Below, piece after piece: positions 1 to 6,863 of a stretch of 17,117 bases of DNA. How positions within the stretch are numbered: position 1 is the first letter of the stretch; each line of letters opens with the position of its first letter. Source of the DNA: Gammaproteobacteria bacterium (GTDB taxonomy: Bacteria > Pseudomonadota > Gammaproteobacteria > SZUA-229). The stretch lies in contig JAGLQT010000189.1 in the NCBI GenBank assembly GCA_023136715.1, positions 1 to 17,117 on the forward strand. Direction: 5' to 3'. The translations under genes were made by a program, and so were the position numbers. The notes beneath the pieces were generated by a model. It was not told the DNA's origin. It did no database searches and saw only the letters and a program-made list of their open reading frames with translations.

Positions 1-173
1 TTGAACCGACCCGTTGGCAAAGTTGGAAGCTGAGGGAACCCGTAGGGCAGGTTGTTTGGGGGCGGCATTTTTCTGGTTACTGTTTTGTTGTTGTGTAAAA
101 GTAGGGTCAGACTCGACTTAATCAGTGGATTTTAGTAATTATGGAGAATCTAAGCCTATTTCCTACCATGATA
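1..173. other. Non-coding edge, possible worn mobile-element end
   Basis: No complete gene is visible here. One plus-strand frame stays open from the window edge to a TAA at about 102 and could be the last 31 codons of a gene that starts outside; its residues match no family I recognise. Just after it lies GTAGGGTCAGACTCGACTT (about 103-121). From memory this resembles sequence found at the ends of IS200-like, REP-associated transposase genes in gammaproteobacteria. That link is a recollection, not a demonstrated match. A small perfect hairpin (7-bp stem, loop TTGC) lies at 173-190, over the stop codon of the next gene. Confidence 0.25.
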
Positions 174-725
174 TTATCGTTGCCGATAATGAGGGATAAA
201 TTGTGACTTATCTATCTCTCCCTCATTGATACGTCTGGTTATTTCATCGATTATTTCTCGTCTTTTAGTTATAGGCAACATTTTATAATCTTTTAATTTT
301 GTGATTGAACTCAGATTGGTTGATGGCATAGACAGTGAATCATATATTTTCGTTTCTATTGATATTATGTCATTAGCTGAAAGCTGAGTCCCTTCCTGAG
401 TGTTATTTTTGGCCTCATATGAATAGCTGTATTCATCGGTTATTTCAGTCTTTAAATCGGCCTGTCCATACTTCTGATCGGAATATGTCTCTTCAATTGA
501 TCGAGTTTGATGTTGGAGATTTATTTCTAATTGACTTAGCATATTAATAGCTTTGGTCGTCTGTTTTTCTAAGTTTTCCAAACGACTATTAACTTCATCT
601 AAATTTACTTGTTTATTGGAATTAGATGCTTTGGTAGATGTTGATTTAGCTACGAAATAAGAAGTAAATCCGGTTATTACGCATAGAACTAACACAACAC
701 TAAGGGATAGTGTGTAGTTTTTCAT
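174..725 (-). CDS. Membrane-anchored coiled-coil hypothetical protein
   Basis: I do not recognise a family for this 183-residue protein. Residues about 6-26 form one hydrophobic segment, either an uncleaved signal anchor or a signal peptide. A Ser/Thr/Asn/Lys-rich linker follows. Residues about 40-80 contain regularly spaced Leu, Ile and charged residues (LDEVNSRLENLEKQ region) typical of a coiled coil. The last 60 residues are polar, with a helix rich in Arg, Lys and Ile near the end. The bulk is therefore likely outside the inner membrane, in the periplasm. The gene is clearly more AT-rich than srkA and ybiT nearby, which fits an acquired islet. It runs on the same strand as the small secreted protein upstream but is separated from it by a terminator, so it probably has its own promoter. 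Function unknown. Confidence 0.6.
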   Translation of the reverse strand: MKNYTLSLSVVLVLCVITGFTSYFVAKSTSTKASNSNKQVNLDEVNSRLENLEKQTTKAINMLSQLEINLQHQTRSIEETYSDQKYGQADLKTEITDEYSYSYEAKNNTQEGTQLSANDIISIETKIYDSLSMPSTNLSSITKLKDYKMLPITKRREIIDEITRRINEGEIDKSQFIPHYRQR

Positions 726-751
726 CAGTGTGTCATCGCTGTTAGAGTATT

Positions 752-794
752 AAATATAAAAGCGGCTTATGGCAGATTGTTGCTCATAAGCCGC
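752..794 (-). terminator. Rho-independent terminator of the small secreted-protein gene
   Basis: A perfect 10-bp stem, GCGGCTTATG (762-771) with CATAAGCCGC (785-794), closes a 13-nt loop. Read on the minus strand, the hairpin is followed at once by TTTTATATTTA, the expected U-rich tract. It lies about 75 nt after the stop of the gene ending at 868 and ahead of the gene starting at 725, so it should separate the two transcripts. Confidence 0.72.
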
Positions 795-806
795 ATGTTA
801 CAGTTA

Positions 807-839
807 ACCGATATTTACGCTATTGAATAAATATTCGGT
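807..839. repeat. Imperfect AT-rich inverted repeat
   Basis: ACCGATATTTA (807-817) faces TAAATATTCGGT (828-839) with one bulged base and a 10-nt loop. It lies between the stop of the small secreted-protein gene and its terminator. It may protect the 3' end of the transcript, but no function can be shown. Confidence 0.4.
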
Positions 840-867
840 ATACCACTTGATATAGAAAGCATTTTAA

Positions 868-1152
868 TTAGTAACTGTCAGAAATTACAGCTTCAATGTC
901 GCCATTAGTACTAATGTTAACGTAAGCATTCAAATTAGTTGATTGTGCATCTGAAAGAATGCTTATCGCCGCAGCTAAATCAGCAGGTGAACTTGCTACT
1001 GTTGAGCATACTGTGCCATCTATAATTGCCATAAATGCATCACCTGATACACCTACATAGGTTACTTCGCCAGCTTCATTGCAAGCCGCAAAACTGGTAC
1101 TACAGATTAAAGATGAGACTACAAATAGAATAGATAAAATAATTTTTTTCAC
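868..1152 (-). CDS. Small secreted protein with one cysteine pair
   Basis: This is a precursor of about 94 residues. The likely start is GTG at 1152-1150, because a strong ribosome-binding site (AAAGGAG, minus strand, 1167-1161) lies 8 nt before it. The longer ATG reading from 1170 would place this site inside the coding region. The N-terminus is a classical signal peptide: a KKII start, a hydrophobic core, then a probable cleavage in the CSTSFA-A region. The mature part of about 72 residues is acidic, has two cysteines (one right after the cleavage site, one in the DGTVC region) and ends in an alternating pattern suggesting beta strands. The GEVT...DGTVC...AAAISIL layout resembles small periplasmic OB-fold-like proteins of the SubB type. 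That is a weak impression, and no function is claimed. Confidence 0.7.
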   Translation of the reverse strand: MKKIILSILFVVSSLICSTSFAACNEAGEVTYVGVSGDAFMAIIDGTVCSTVASSPADLAAAISILSDAQSTNLNAYVNISTNGDIEAVISDSY

Positions 1153-1160
1153 TATGAATA

Positions 1161-1167
1161 CTCCTTT
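1161..1167 (-). promoter_or_regulatory. Strong ribosome-binding site fixing a GTG start
   Basis: On the minus strand the bases read AAAGGAG, 8 nt before GTG at 1152-1150. This is close to the ideal Shine-Dalgarno sequence and spacing. It argues against the ATG at 1170-1168, which overlaps it. Confidence 0.75.
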
Positions 1168-1170
1168 CAT

Positions 1171-1232
1171 GGTTTATTGTGTTTCCTGACGTTGGGCTTC
1201 CAACCACAACACACTAGCTTCCCTTAGTCAGG
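1171..1232 (-). promoter_or_regulatory. Candidate structured 5' leader, pseudoknot-capable
   Basis: On the minus strand the region ahead of the small secreted-protein gene can form an outer stem CCTGAC/GTCAGG (1227-1232 with 1185-1190). It also has an inner hairpin GTTGG-AAGC-CCAAC (1204-1191) that abuts it. A segment in the outer loop, TGTGTT (1213-1208), is complementary to AACACA just after the outer stem (1183-1178), which would make a pseudoknot reaching to about 10 nt before the ribosome-binding site. The pairings are read directly from the sequence. Whether the RNA folds this way, or senses anything, is unknown. It matches no riboswitch class I know. Confidence 0.35.
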
Positions 1233-1348
1233 GATTATTTATCACCGCCTTAGACAGCGCATTCTTTTTACCATAATTTTATTGTGGAAACAAATTTGGC
1301 TGTTTGGGTTTAGTACGGTAGGGTGCAATTACTTACTACTATAAAGGG

Positions 1349-2350
1349 TCAGTCCCAAACCAACGGCTTCTCGTTAAGTAACGCTGCCTGCTCCCGCAAA
1401 GCCAAAACATGATCCTCCCAGTAACGAGTGGTATCAAACCACGGAAAAGCTCTCGGAAATGCGGGATCATGCCAGCGCGATGCTATCCACGAAGTGTAAT
1501 GAATAATGCGTAAAGTTCTCAAAGCCTCAACCAGGTGAAGCTCACGGGGATCAAAATCATAAAACTGCGTATAACCTTCGAGCAGGTCGGCGAGCCTTTC
1601 GGTCATGTAGGGTCGGTCACCGGAAAGGAACATCCATAAATCCTGAATCGCGGGGCCGGTTCGTGCGTCATCGAAATCGACAATGTGCGGGCCATCGTCG
1701 GTCCATAAGATATTGCTGGGATGGCAGTCGCCGTGCAGGCGAATGTTTTTTACATCACCGGCTCGTTCAAAACTGCGTTCGATCTGACGGATGAGGTCAG
1801 TGGTAACCGAGGTGTAGGCTTCGAGCAGGTATTCGGGGATGTACTCATTGTCTAATAAAAAGGCGCGCGGTTTGATCGCCAGTGTTTCGATGTTCAGTGT
1901 TGTTCTGTGTTCAAACTTTTTTGTGGCACCGAGTGCATGAATGCGGCCAATGAAACGACCGAGCTGTTCGAGGTGTTCGGGGTTATCGAGTTCCGGTGAG
2001 CGGCCACCACGGCAGGGGTAGAGCGCAAAGCGGTAATGGCCGTGCTTGTGCAGCGTCTCACCCTGTTGATTGACGATGGGTGCGATCACCGGAATTTCCT
2101 GCTCGGCCAGATCCAGGGTGAACTGGTGTTCTTCGATGATGGCTGCATCGCTCCAGCGGTGTGGGCGATAAAACTTGGCGACGATGGGTTTGTCTTCTTC
2201 AACGCCGATCTGGTAAACGCGGTTTTCGTAACTGTTCAGCGCCAGAAATCGGCCATCACAATCTATGCCGGTGGCTTCGATAGCATCCAGGATATGGTCT
2301 GGTGTCAGCTCGGCAAAGGCCTGGCTCAAAATGTCGTTAGATGTAGTCAT
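1349..2350 (-). CDS. srkA: Stress response kinase SrkA (YihE/RdoA family)
   Basis: This is a cytoplasmic serine/threonine protein kinase with an aminoglycoside-phosphotransferase-like fold. In E. coli it counters stress-induced cell death linked to the MazEF toxin system and supports survival under oxidative stress. The 333-residue length fits the family. Visible kinase features are the ATP-binding lysine in IVAKFYRP (K59), the catalytic loop RLHGDCHPSNILW (Asp208, Asn213) and the metal-binding IVDFDDA (225-229). The segment AALRT/WIASRWHDPAFP-like near the C-terminus is also typical. It starts with ATG, has no strong ribosome-binding site, and is divergent from ybiT across a gap of 113 nt. 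In E. coli srkA is followed by dsbA; here the stop faces an AT-rich islet instead. An homoserine-kinase-like member of the same superfamily is unlikely given the overall match. Confidence 0.93.
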   Translation of the reverse strand: MTTSNDILSQAFAELTPDHILDAIEATGIDCDGRFLALNSYENRVYQIGVEEDKPIVAKFYRPHRWSDAAIIEEHQFTLDLAEQEIPVIAPIVNQQGETLHKHGHYRFALYPCRGGRSPELDNPEHLEQLGRFIGRIHALGATKKFEHRTTLNIETLAIKPRAFLLDNEYIPEYLLEAYTSVTTDLIRQIERSFERAGDVKNIRLHGDCHPSNILWTDDGPHIVDFDDARTGPAIQDLWMFLSGDRPYMTERLADLLEGYTQFYDFDPRELHLVEALRTLRIIHYTSWIASRWHDPAFPRAFPWFDTTRYWEDHVLALREQAALLNEKPLVWD

Positions 2351-2398
2351 GTTTATTAGTGCAAATATGGCCCGTTAATCGGAACTATAGCAGGGCTG

Positions 2399-2429
2399 TT
2401 TACAGTTGTGGCCTGAAATATGAGATAAT
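2399..2429 (+). promoter_or_regulatory. Candidate sigma-70 promoter for ybiT
   Basis: A -35-like TTTACA (2399-2404) lies 19 nt before GATAAT (2424-2429). The -10 element is preceded by TGA, giving an extended -10 that would compensate for the long spacer. It lies 35 nt before the TTG start of ybiT. A TATAGT on the opposite strand (about 2385-2390) may serve srkA, but no good -35 was found for it. Confidence 0.45.
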
Positions 2430-2463
2430 GGCCGGCTAATTAGAATACACCCGGTACAGACCT

Positions 2464-4080
2464 TTGATTACTACAGCAAATATCACCATGCAGTTTGGCG
2501 CCAAGCCGCTGTTTGAAAACATTTCCGTTAAATTTGGCGAGGGCAATCGTTACGGCCTGATCGGCGCTAACGGCTGCGGCAAGTCCACTTTCATGAAAAT
2601 CCTCGGTGGTGATCTGGAGCCTAGCGCGGGCAGTGTTTCCATTGATGTGAACGAACGCGTCGGTAAATTGCGCCAGGATCAATTCGCTTACGAAGATTTC
2701 AGCGTTATCGATACCGTGATCATGGGGCATGAAGAGCTCTGGGAAGTGAAGCAGGAGCGCGACCGTATTTACGGCCTGCCTGAAATGACCGAAGAAGATG
2801 GCATGAAAGTGGCTGATCTCGAAGTGCATTTCGCCGAGATGGATGGTTACACTGCTGAATCACGCGCCGGTGAATTGCTATTAGGTCTGGATATTCCACT
2901 GGAACAGCACAACGGCCCGATGAGCGAAGTCGCTCCCGGCTGGAAACTGCGCGTACTGCTGGCACAGGCGCTGTTTTCCGATCCTGATATTCTGCTGCTC
3001 GATGAGCCGACCAATAACCTGGATATCAACACCATTCGCTGGCTGGAAGAAGTCATCAATCAGCGTAAGAGCACCATGATCATCATCTCGCATGACCGTC
3101 ATTTCCTGAACAGCGTCTGCACCCACATGGCTGACCTGGATTACGGTGAGCTACGTCTGTTCCCGGGTAATTATGATGAATACATGATCGCCGCCACGCA
3201 GGCACGCGAAAAAATGCAAAATGAAAATGCCAAGAAGAAAGTCAAGATTGCAGAGCTACAGACTTTTGTCAGCCGCTTCTCGGCGAATGCATCAAAAGCC
3301 AAGCAGGCGACTTCCCGTGCCAAACAGCTCGACAAAATTGAGCTGACTGTCATTAAACCATCGAGTCGTGTGAATCCTTTTATTCGTTTCGAGCAGGACA
3401 AGAAACTGTTCCGCCTGGCGCTGGAAGTAGAAGGCCTTAAAAAACACTACGATGACGAATCACCATTGTTTGAAAACCTTGACCTGATGGTCGAAGTGGG
3501 TGAGCGTGTTGCTATCATCGGTCCGAACGGTATCGGTAAAACCACTTTGTTGCGCACCTTGCTCGGTGGTATCGAAGCCGACGCGGGTGAAGTGAAATGG
3601 TCAGAGAATTCATTATTAGGTAGTTACGCGCAGGATCACTCTGCCGATTTTGAAGCCGACATGACCTTGTTCGACTGGATGAGCCAGTGGAAACAGCCTA
3701 GCGACGACGAGCAGGCAGTGCGCAGTGTTCTTGGTCGTTTGCTGTTCTCGCAGGATGACATTAAAAAATCCGTCAAAATTATTTCCGGTGGTGAGCAGGG
3801 TCGCATGCTGTTCGGCAAGCTGATGATGCAGAAACCCAATATTCTGTTGATGGACGAGCCAACCAATCACCTCGATATGGAATCGATTGAATCACTCAAC
3901 CTCGCGCTGGAAAACTATCAAGGCACTTTATTGTTCGTCAGTCACGACCGTGAGTTTGTCTCGTCACTGGCAACGCGTGTTATCGAGATGACACCGACCG
4001 GTATTGTGAATTTCGCCGGTAGCTATGAAGAGTATTTACGCAGTCAGGGTGTAGAAGAGTTTGGGGCGAAAGCTTCCTGA
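2464..4080 (+). CDS. ybiT: ABC-F family ATPase YbiT
   Basis: This soluble tandem-ATPase protein of the ABC-F group acts on ribosomes rather than in transport. YbiT-type members are studied as translation factors that relieve stalled ribosomes. The 538 residues contain two nucleotide-binding domains. The first has Walker A GANGCGKST (34-42), a degenerate signature in SEVAPGWKLR (154-163) and DEPTNNLD (180-187). The second has Walker A GPNGIGKTT (353-361), signature SGGEQ (441-445) and DEPTNHLD (464-471). A charged helical linker with FSANASKAKQATSRA lies between them. The start is TTG. It is chosen because the N-terminus MITTANITMQFG lines up with the family, while the first ATG would remove eight conserved residues. 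The family resemblance to E. coli YbiT is very high along the whole length. A hairpin covers the stop codon. Confidence 0.95.
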   Translation: MITTANITMQFGAKPLFENISVKFGEGNRYGLIGANGCGKSTFMKILGGDLEPSAGSVSIDVNERVGKLRQDQFAYEDFSVIDTVIMGHEELWEVKQERDRIYGLPEMTEEDGMKVADLEVHFAEMDGYTAESRAGELLLGLDIPLEQHNGPMSEVAPGWKLRVLLAQALFSDPDILLLDEPTNNLDINTIRWLEEVINQRKSTMIIISHDRHFLNSVCTHMADLDYGELRLFPGNYDEYMIAATQAREKMQNENAKKKVKIAELQTFVSRFSANASKAKQATSRAKQLDKIELTVIKPSSRVNPFIRFEQDKKLFRLALEVEGLKKHYDDESPLFENLDLMVEVGERVAIIGPNGIGKTTLLRTLLGGIEADAGEVKWSENSLLGSYAQDHSADFEADMTLFDWMSQWKQPSDDEQAVRSVLGRLLFSQDDIKKSVKIISGGEQGRMLFGKLMMQKPNILLMDEPTNHLDMESIESLNLALENYQGTLLFVSHDREFVSSLATRVIEMTPTGIVNFAGSYEEYLRSQGVEEFGAKAS

Positions 4081-4094
4081 TTGAGGAAGCTTTC
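4068..4094 (+). terminator. Hairpin spanning the ybiT stop codon
   Basis: GAAAGCTTCC (4068-4077) pairs perfectly with GGAAGCTTTC (4085-4094). The 7-nt loop contains the TGA stop of ybiT. No U tract follows, so it may act as a partial terminator, an RNA-stability element or a translational separator rather than a full terminator. The next gene starts only 14 nt later. Confidence 0.45.
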
Positions 4095-4108
4095 AGGCTT
4101 GCATTGAT

Positions 4109-4678
4109 ATGAACGGAAATCTGACAGCTGATGATCAGGCCATCATTGATCAAACTCAATGCTGGGTTAAGAACGTCATTATCGGGCATGATTTCTGTCC
4201 CTTCGCCAAACGTGAACTGGAACGTGAAAGTATTCGCTTTAGCGTAAATCGCTCAACGGACCTTGAGTCGGCATTGCAGGCGGTAATCGATGAGTGTGTC
4301 CATCTCGATAATAACGACGCTACCGAAACCACGCTGTTAATGTTCGCAGAAGCTTTCAAAAGTTTCGACGATTACCTGGAGCTGGTTGAGTTGGGTCAGG
4401 CGCTGTTGGATGATCAGGGTTACGAAGGTACCTACCAACTCGCCAGCTTCCATCCTGATTATTGTTTTGCCGATGCGGAGCAGAACGATGCCGCCAACTA
4501 CACCAACCGCTCACCTTATCCCATGCTGCACCTCATCCGAGAAGCTAGTTTGGAGCAGGCTTTAAAACATCATTCCGATCCCGAATCTATCCCCGAGCGT
4601 AATGTCGAATATGCAAGAGAACTGGGTCTGGAAGAAATGAAGCGTCAGCTGGAAGCTTGTTGTAAACTCGATAAATAA
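4109..4678 (+). CDS. DUF1415 family protein
   Basis: This is a cytoplasmic 189-residue protein of a conserved proteobacterial family whose biochemical role I do not know. Family features include a near-N-terminal HDFCPFAKREL segment (Cys30 followed by Pro-Phe-Ala-Lys), a central LLMFAEAFKSFDDYL segment, and the YQLASFHPDYCFADAEQNDAANYTNRSPYPMLHLIRE block. The last is the most recognisable part. The C-terminus has the NVEYARELG helix. There is no signal peptide or membrane segment. It starts 28 nt after ybiT in the same direction and may be cotranscribed, although a hairpin sits between them. The ATG is preceded by a weak AGG-containing site. The conserved Cys and His residues could bind a metal, but this is speculation. 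Confidence 0.9.
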   Translation: MNGNLTADDQAIIDQTQCWVKNVIIGHDFCPFAKRELERESIRFSVNRSTDLESALQAVIDECVHLDNNDATETTLLMFAEAFKSFDDYLELVELGQALLDDQGYEGTYQLASFHPDYCFADAEQNDAANYTNRSPYPMLHLIREASLEQALKHHSDPESIPERNVEYARELGLEEMKRQLEACCKLDK

Positions 4679-4689
4679 GTTTTTTCGCT

Positions 4690-4715
4690 GTCATTTCCGC
4701 CTGTGCGAAAATGAC
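4690..4715. repeat. Inverted repeat between DUF1415 and MOSC genes
   Basis: GTCATTTCCGC (4690-4700) pairs with GCGAAAATGAC (4705-4715), with one mismatch and loop CTGT. Flanking TTCG and CGAA can extend it with a bulge. A T6 run lies before the stem and only a loose GTGTGTTTT after it, so it is not a standard terminator for the plus strand. Confidence 0.45.
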
Positions 4716-4746
4716 GAACGGTGTGTTTTAAAGCAGCGGTAAAAAT

Positions 4747-5556
4747 ATGTCTGACCTGATCATCTCCGAACTCGCCATCTATCCCGTCAAGTCCATGCGG
4801 CAGATTCAACTTAAAAAATCGTCGCTGCAATTCGGTGGCCTGAAACACGACCGCCGCTGGATGGTAGTCGATAGCGATGGCGTCATGGTCACGCAACGCA
4901 AAATTGCACGTTTGTGTTTGATTCAGCCGGAACTGCTTACGCCTGATGTTGATTGCAGTCTCAAGTTAAGCGCAACCGAGATGCCTGATATAAATGTCAG
5001 CATTCCCGATGGCAAAGTTACACGCAAAGTCAAAGTCTGGAATGATGAATGCACCGCTTATGATGCCGGTGATGACGTTGCTAACTGGCTTAGCCAGTTT
5101 CTCAAAATAGAATGCCGCCTGGTTTATTTTCCTGACAATGAAATCCGCATCGTCGACCAGGATTATGCGCAGCCCAATGATCAAACTGCATTCAGTGATG
5201 GCTTTCCCATTTTGTTAACTACGCAGGCCTCGCTGGATGATTTAAATTCGCGCATGGATGAAAGCATTCCCATGGCGCGTTTTCGTCCCAATGTTGTCAT
5301 CAGTGGTTGCGAAGCATTTGCCGAAGATGACTGGAAGAAATTAAAAGTGGGTGATATTAGTTTGCGAATTGTTAAACCATGCAGTCGATGTATTATTCCA
5401 AGTATTGATATTGATAGTGCAGAGCGATGTAAAGAACCAATAAAGACTTTGGTCACTTATCGTAAACACGATAACAGAATATTCTTTGGGCAGAATGCAG
5501 TAGCGGATGGAGAGGGGGTGCTTGAAGTAGGGATGAAAGCAAAAGTGGTTGAGTAA
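4747..5556 (+). CDS. MOSC domain-containing protein, YcbX/mARC-like
   Basis: The protein has an N-terminal MOSC beta-barrel domain (about residues 3-125, LAIYPVKSMRQI then GLKHDRRWMVVD) and a C-terminal MOSC domain (about 145-266). Such proteins bind molybdenum cofactor and reduce N-hydroxylated compounds, as shown for E. coli YcbX and mitochondrial mARC. The conserved KPCSRCIIPSID motif (Cys212, Cys215) contains the cysteine expected to coordinate molybdenum. SYR/TYRKHD...FFGQN near the end is also typical. At 269 residues it lacks the ferredoxin domain found at the C-terminus of E. coli YcbX, so it needs a separate electron donor. The ATG is preceded by a GGTAA-containing site about 6 nt upstream. 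It is probably cytoplasmic and follows DUF1415 by 68 nt. Confidence 0.9.
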   Translation: MSDLIISELAIYPVKSMRQIQLKKSSLQFGGLKHDRRWMVVDSDGVMVTQRKIARLCLIQPELLTPDVDCSLKLSATEMPDINVSIPDGKVTRKVKVWNDECTAYDAGDDVANWLSQFLKIECRLVYFPDNEIRIVDQDYAQPNDQTAFSDGFPILLTTQASLDDLNSRMDESIPMARFRPNVVISGCEAFAEDDWKKLKVGDISLRIVKPCSRCIIPSIDIDSAERCKEPIKTLVTYRKHDNRIFFGQNAVADGEGVLEVGMKAKVVE

Positions 5557-5677
5557 TCTCGTGCCCCACATGTAGTGCAGTAGCTCTGGTAATTATTTTC
5601 CAATAAAGCATCAGCAAGTTACATAGTTGCCTAATTCTGGGTATATTCACCGTAAATCGGTTACTTTGGAAAACGGC

Positions 5678-6793
5678 GTGTTTATAACCATCCTCTTACT
5701 TATCGTCAGCCTGATGCATGGCTACCTGTTTTGGCGCATTGCTTCGTTGCCGTGGTTTATTTCTCCTTATCGACGCAAACAACTCTGGACTGTGGCGCTG
5801 TTAATTTGGGTGCTCTTTCTTATAGGAAGCGTGCTGGGTCACGGTAATGGAGGTGGGTTTCTCCGTGTGTTTGAACGTCTGGCTCTGGACTGGCTGGGCA
5901 TGTTGTTTATCACTGCTACTGTGATGTTGGCTCTCGATCTGCTGACGGGTTTTGGACTTTGGGCGAAACCTCATCTGGTCTGGCTGCGCGGTGGAGGTCT
6001 AATTATCGCTGGTTTGTTAATCGTGGTTGCGATGGTGCAGGGGGTGAGGCCACCGGTGGTGGTGCGTCATGATGTGATGCTGCCTGATCTGCCGTCTGAA
6101 CTGGATGGTATTACTCTGGTCGTCTTGTCGGATCTGCATCTCGGCTCACAATTCGGATCGAGCTGGCTGGTGGAGCGTGTTGCACAGGCGCAGGCTCTCC
6201 AGCCGGGGATTATCGTCTTGCTGGGGGATAACTTCGAAGGTCACGGCGAGCCTGATCCTGCACTGCTGCCGGTATTGTCAGAGCTGAAGGCTCCGCTCGG
6301 TGTTTATGCGGTGACTGGCAATCATGAACATTTTGGTGACAACAGCGCTGCAGTCAGCCTGACTGAACGCGCCGGTATTCAGTGGTTACGTGATCGCTGG
6401 TTGCAGATTCGTCCCGGCCTGATCCTTGCCGGGGTAGAAGACCTGAGCATGCATTGGCGAAATGGGCAGTCGGAGGATCATGTTACGCCTGTGCTTGGCG
6501 GACGTCCCGAAGGTGCTACCGTATTGTTTTCCCACTCACCGCTACAGGTGGTGCAGGCGGCAGATGCCGGGGCTGATTTGATGCTATCGGGGCATACCCA
6601 TGGTGGTCAGATCTGGCCCTTCGGCTATCTGGTGAAGCAGTTTTATCCCTATTTGGTGGGCCGCCATGAGGTCGATGGTATGAGCCTCATCATCAGCCGG
6701 GGCGCTGGCCTGTGGGGGCCTCGGATGCGTTTATGGTCTCCGGCTGAGATCCTGCTTGTTACACTACGTACTAAGGGCGGTGACAGCAGATAG
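5678..6793 (+). CDS. Membrane-anchored metallophosphoesterase (YkuE/YaeI-like)
   Basis: This is a calcineurin-like phosphoesterase with an N-terminal membrane region. Counting from GTG at 5678 there are about four hydrophobic segments (1-20, 35-53, 70-89, 105-121), then a catalytic domain. The five metal-binding blocks are all present: SDLHLG (Asp152, His154), GDN (Asp184, Asn185), GNHEH (Asn215, His216), SHSP (His286) and SGHTHGGQ (His306, His308). Related proteins are two-metal phosphodiesterases or lipid A/UDP-sugar-type hydrolases; the substrate here is unknown. The start is uncertain. The open frame extends upstream to TTG at 5627, but that adds a polar stretch, whereas GTG 5678 opens directly into the first membrane segment with a GGA-containing site before it. 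It is the last gene of the plus-strand run and converges on the rhomboid gene. Confidence 0.87.
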   Translation: MFITILLLIVSLMHGYLFWRIASLPWFISPYRRKQLWTVALLIWVLFLIGSVLGHGNGGGFLRVFERLALDWLGMLFITATVMLALDLLTGFGLWAKPHLVWLRGGGLIIAGLLIVVAMVQGVRPPVVVRHDVMLPDLPSELDGITLVVLSDLHLGSQFGSSWLVERVAQAQALQPGIIVLLGDNFEGHGEPDPALLPVLSELKAPLGVYAVTGNHEHFGDNSAAVSLTERAGIQWLRDRWLQIRPGLILAGVEDLSMHWRNGQSEDHVTPVLGGRPEGATVLFSHSPLQVVQAADAGADLMLSGHTHGGQIWPFGYLVKQFYPYLVGRHEVDGMSLIISRGAGLWGPRMRLWSPAEILLVTLRTKGGDSR

Positions 6794-6863
6794 GAGAAAA
6801 ATAATCTAACTATCCGTCACTTTGATAGTGCAGCTGTTAGCCTGCATAGGACAATATCAGGTA

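Noticed and set aside
1337..1351. A second GGGTCAG stretch near the srkA stop, as a partner of the one at about 106
   Set aside because: The shared bases are only about seven and overlap the end of srkA coding sequence, so chance is sufficient and no flanking repeat is shown.
2036..2359. Plus-strand open frame of 107 codons inside srkA
   Set aside because: It lies antisense to conserved kinase sequence and has no ribosome-binding site or family resemblance.
2440..3126. Several minus-strand open frames within ybiT
   Set aside because: They are antisense to two strongly conserved ATPase domains and overlap each other in different frames.
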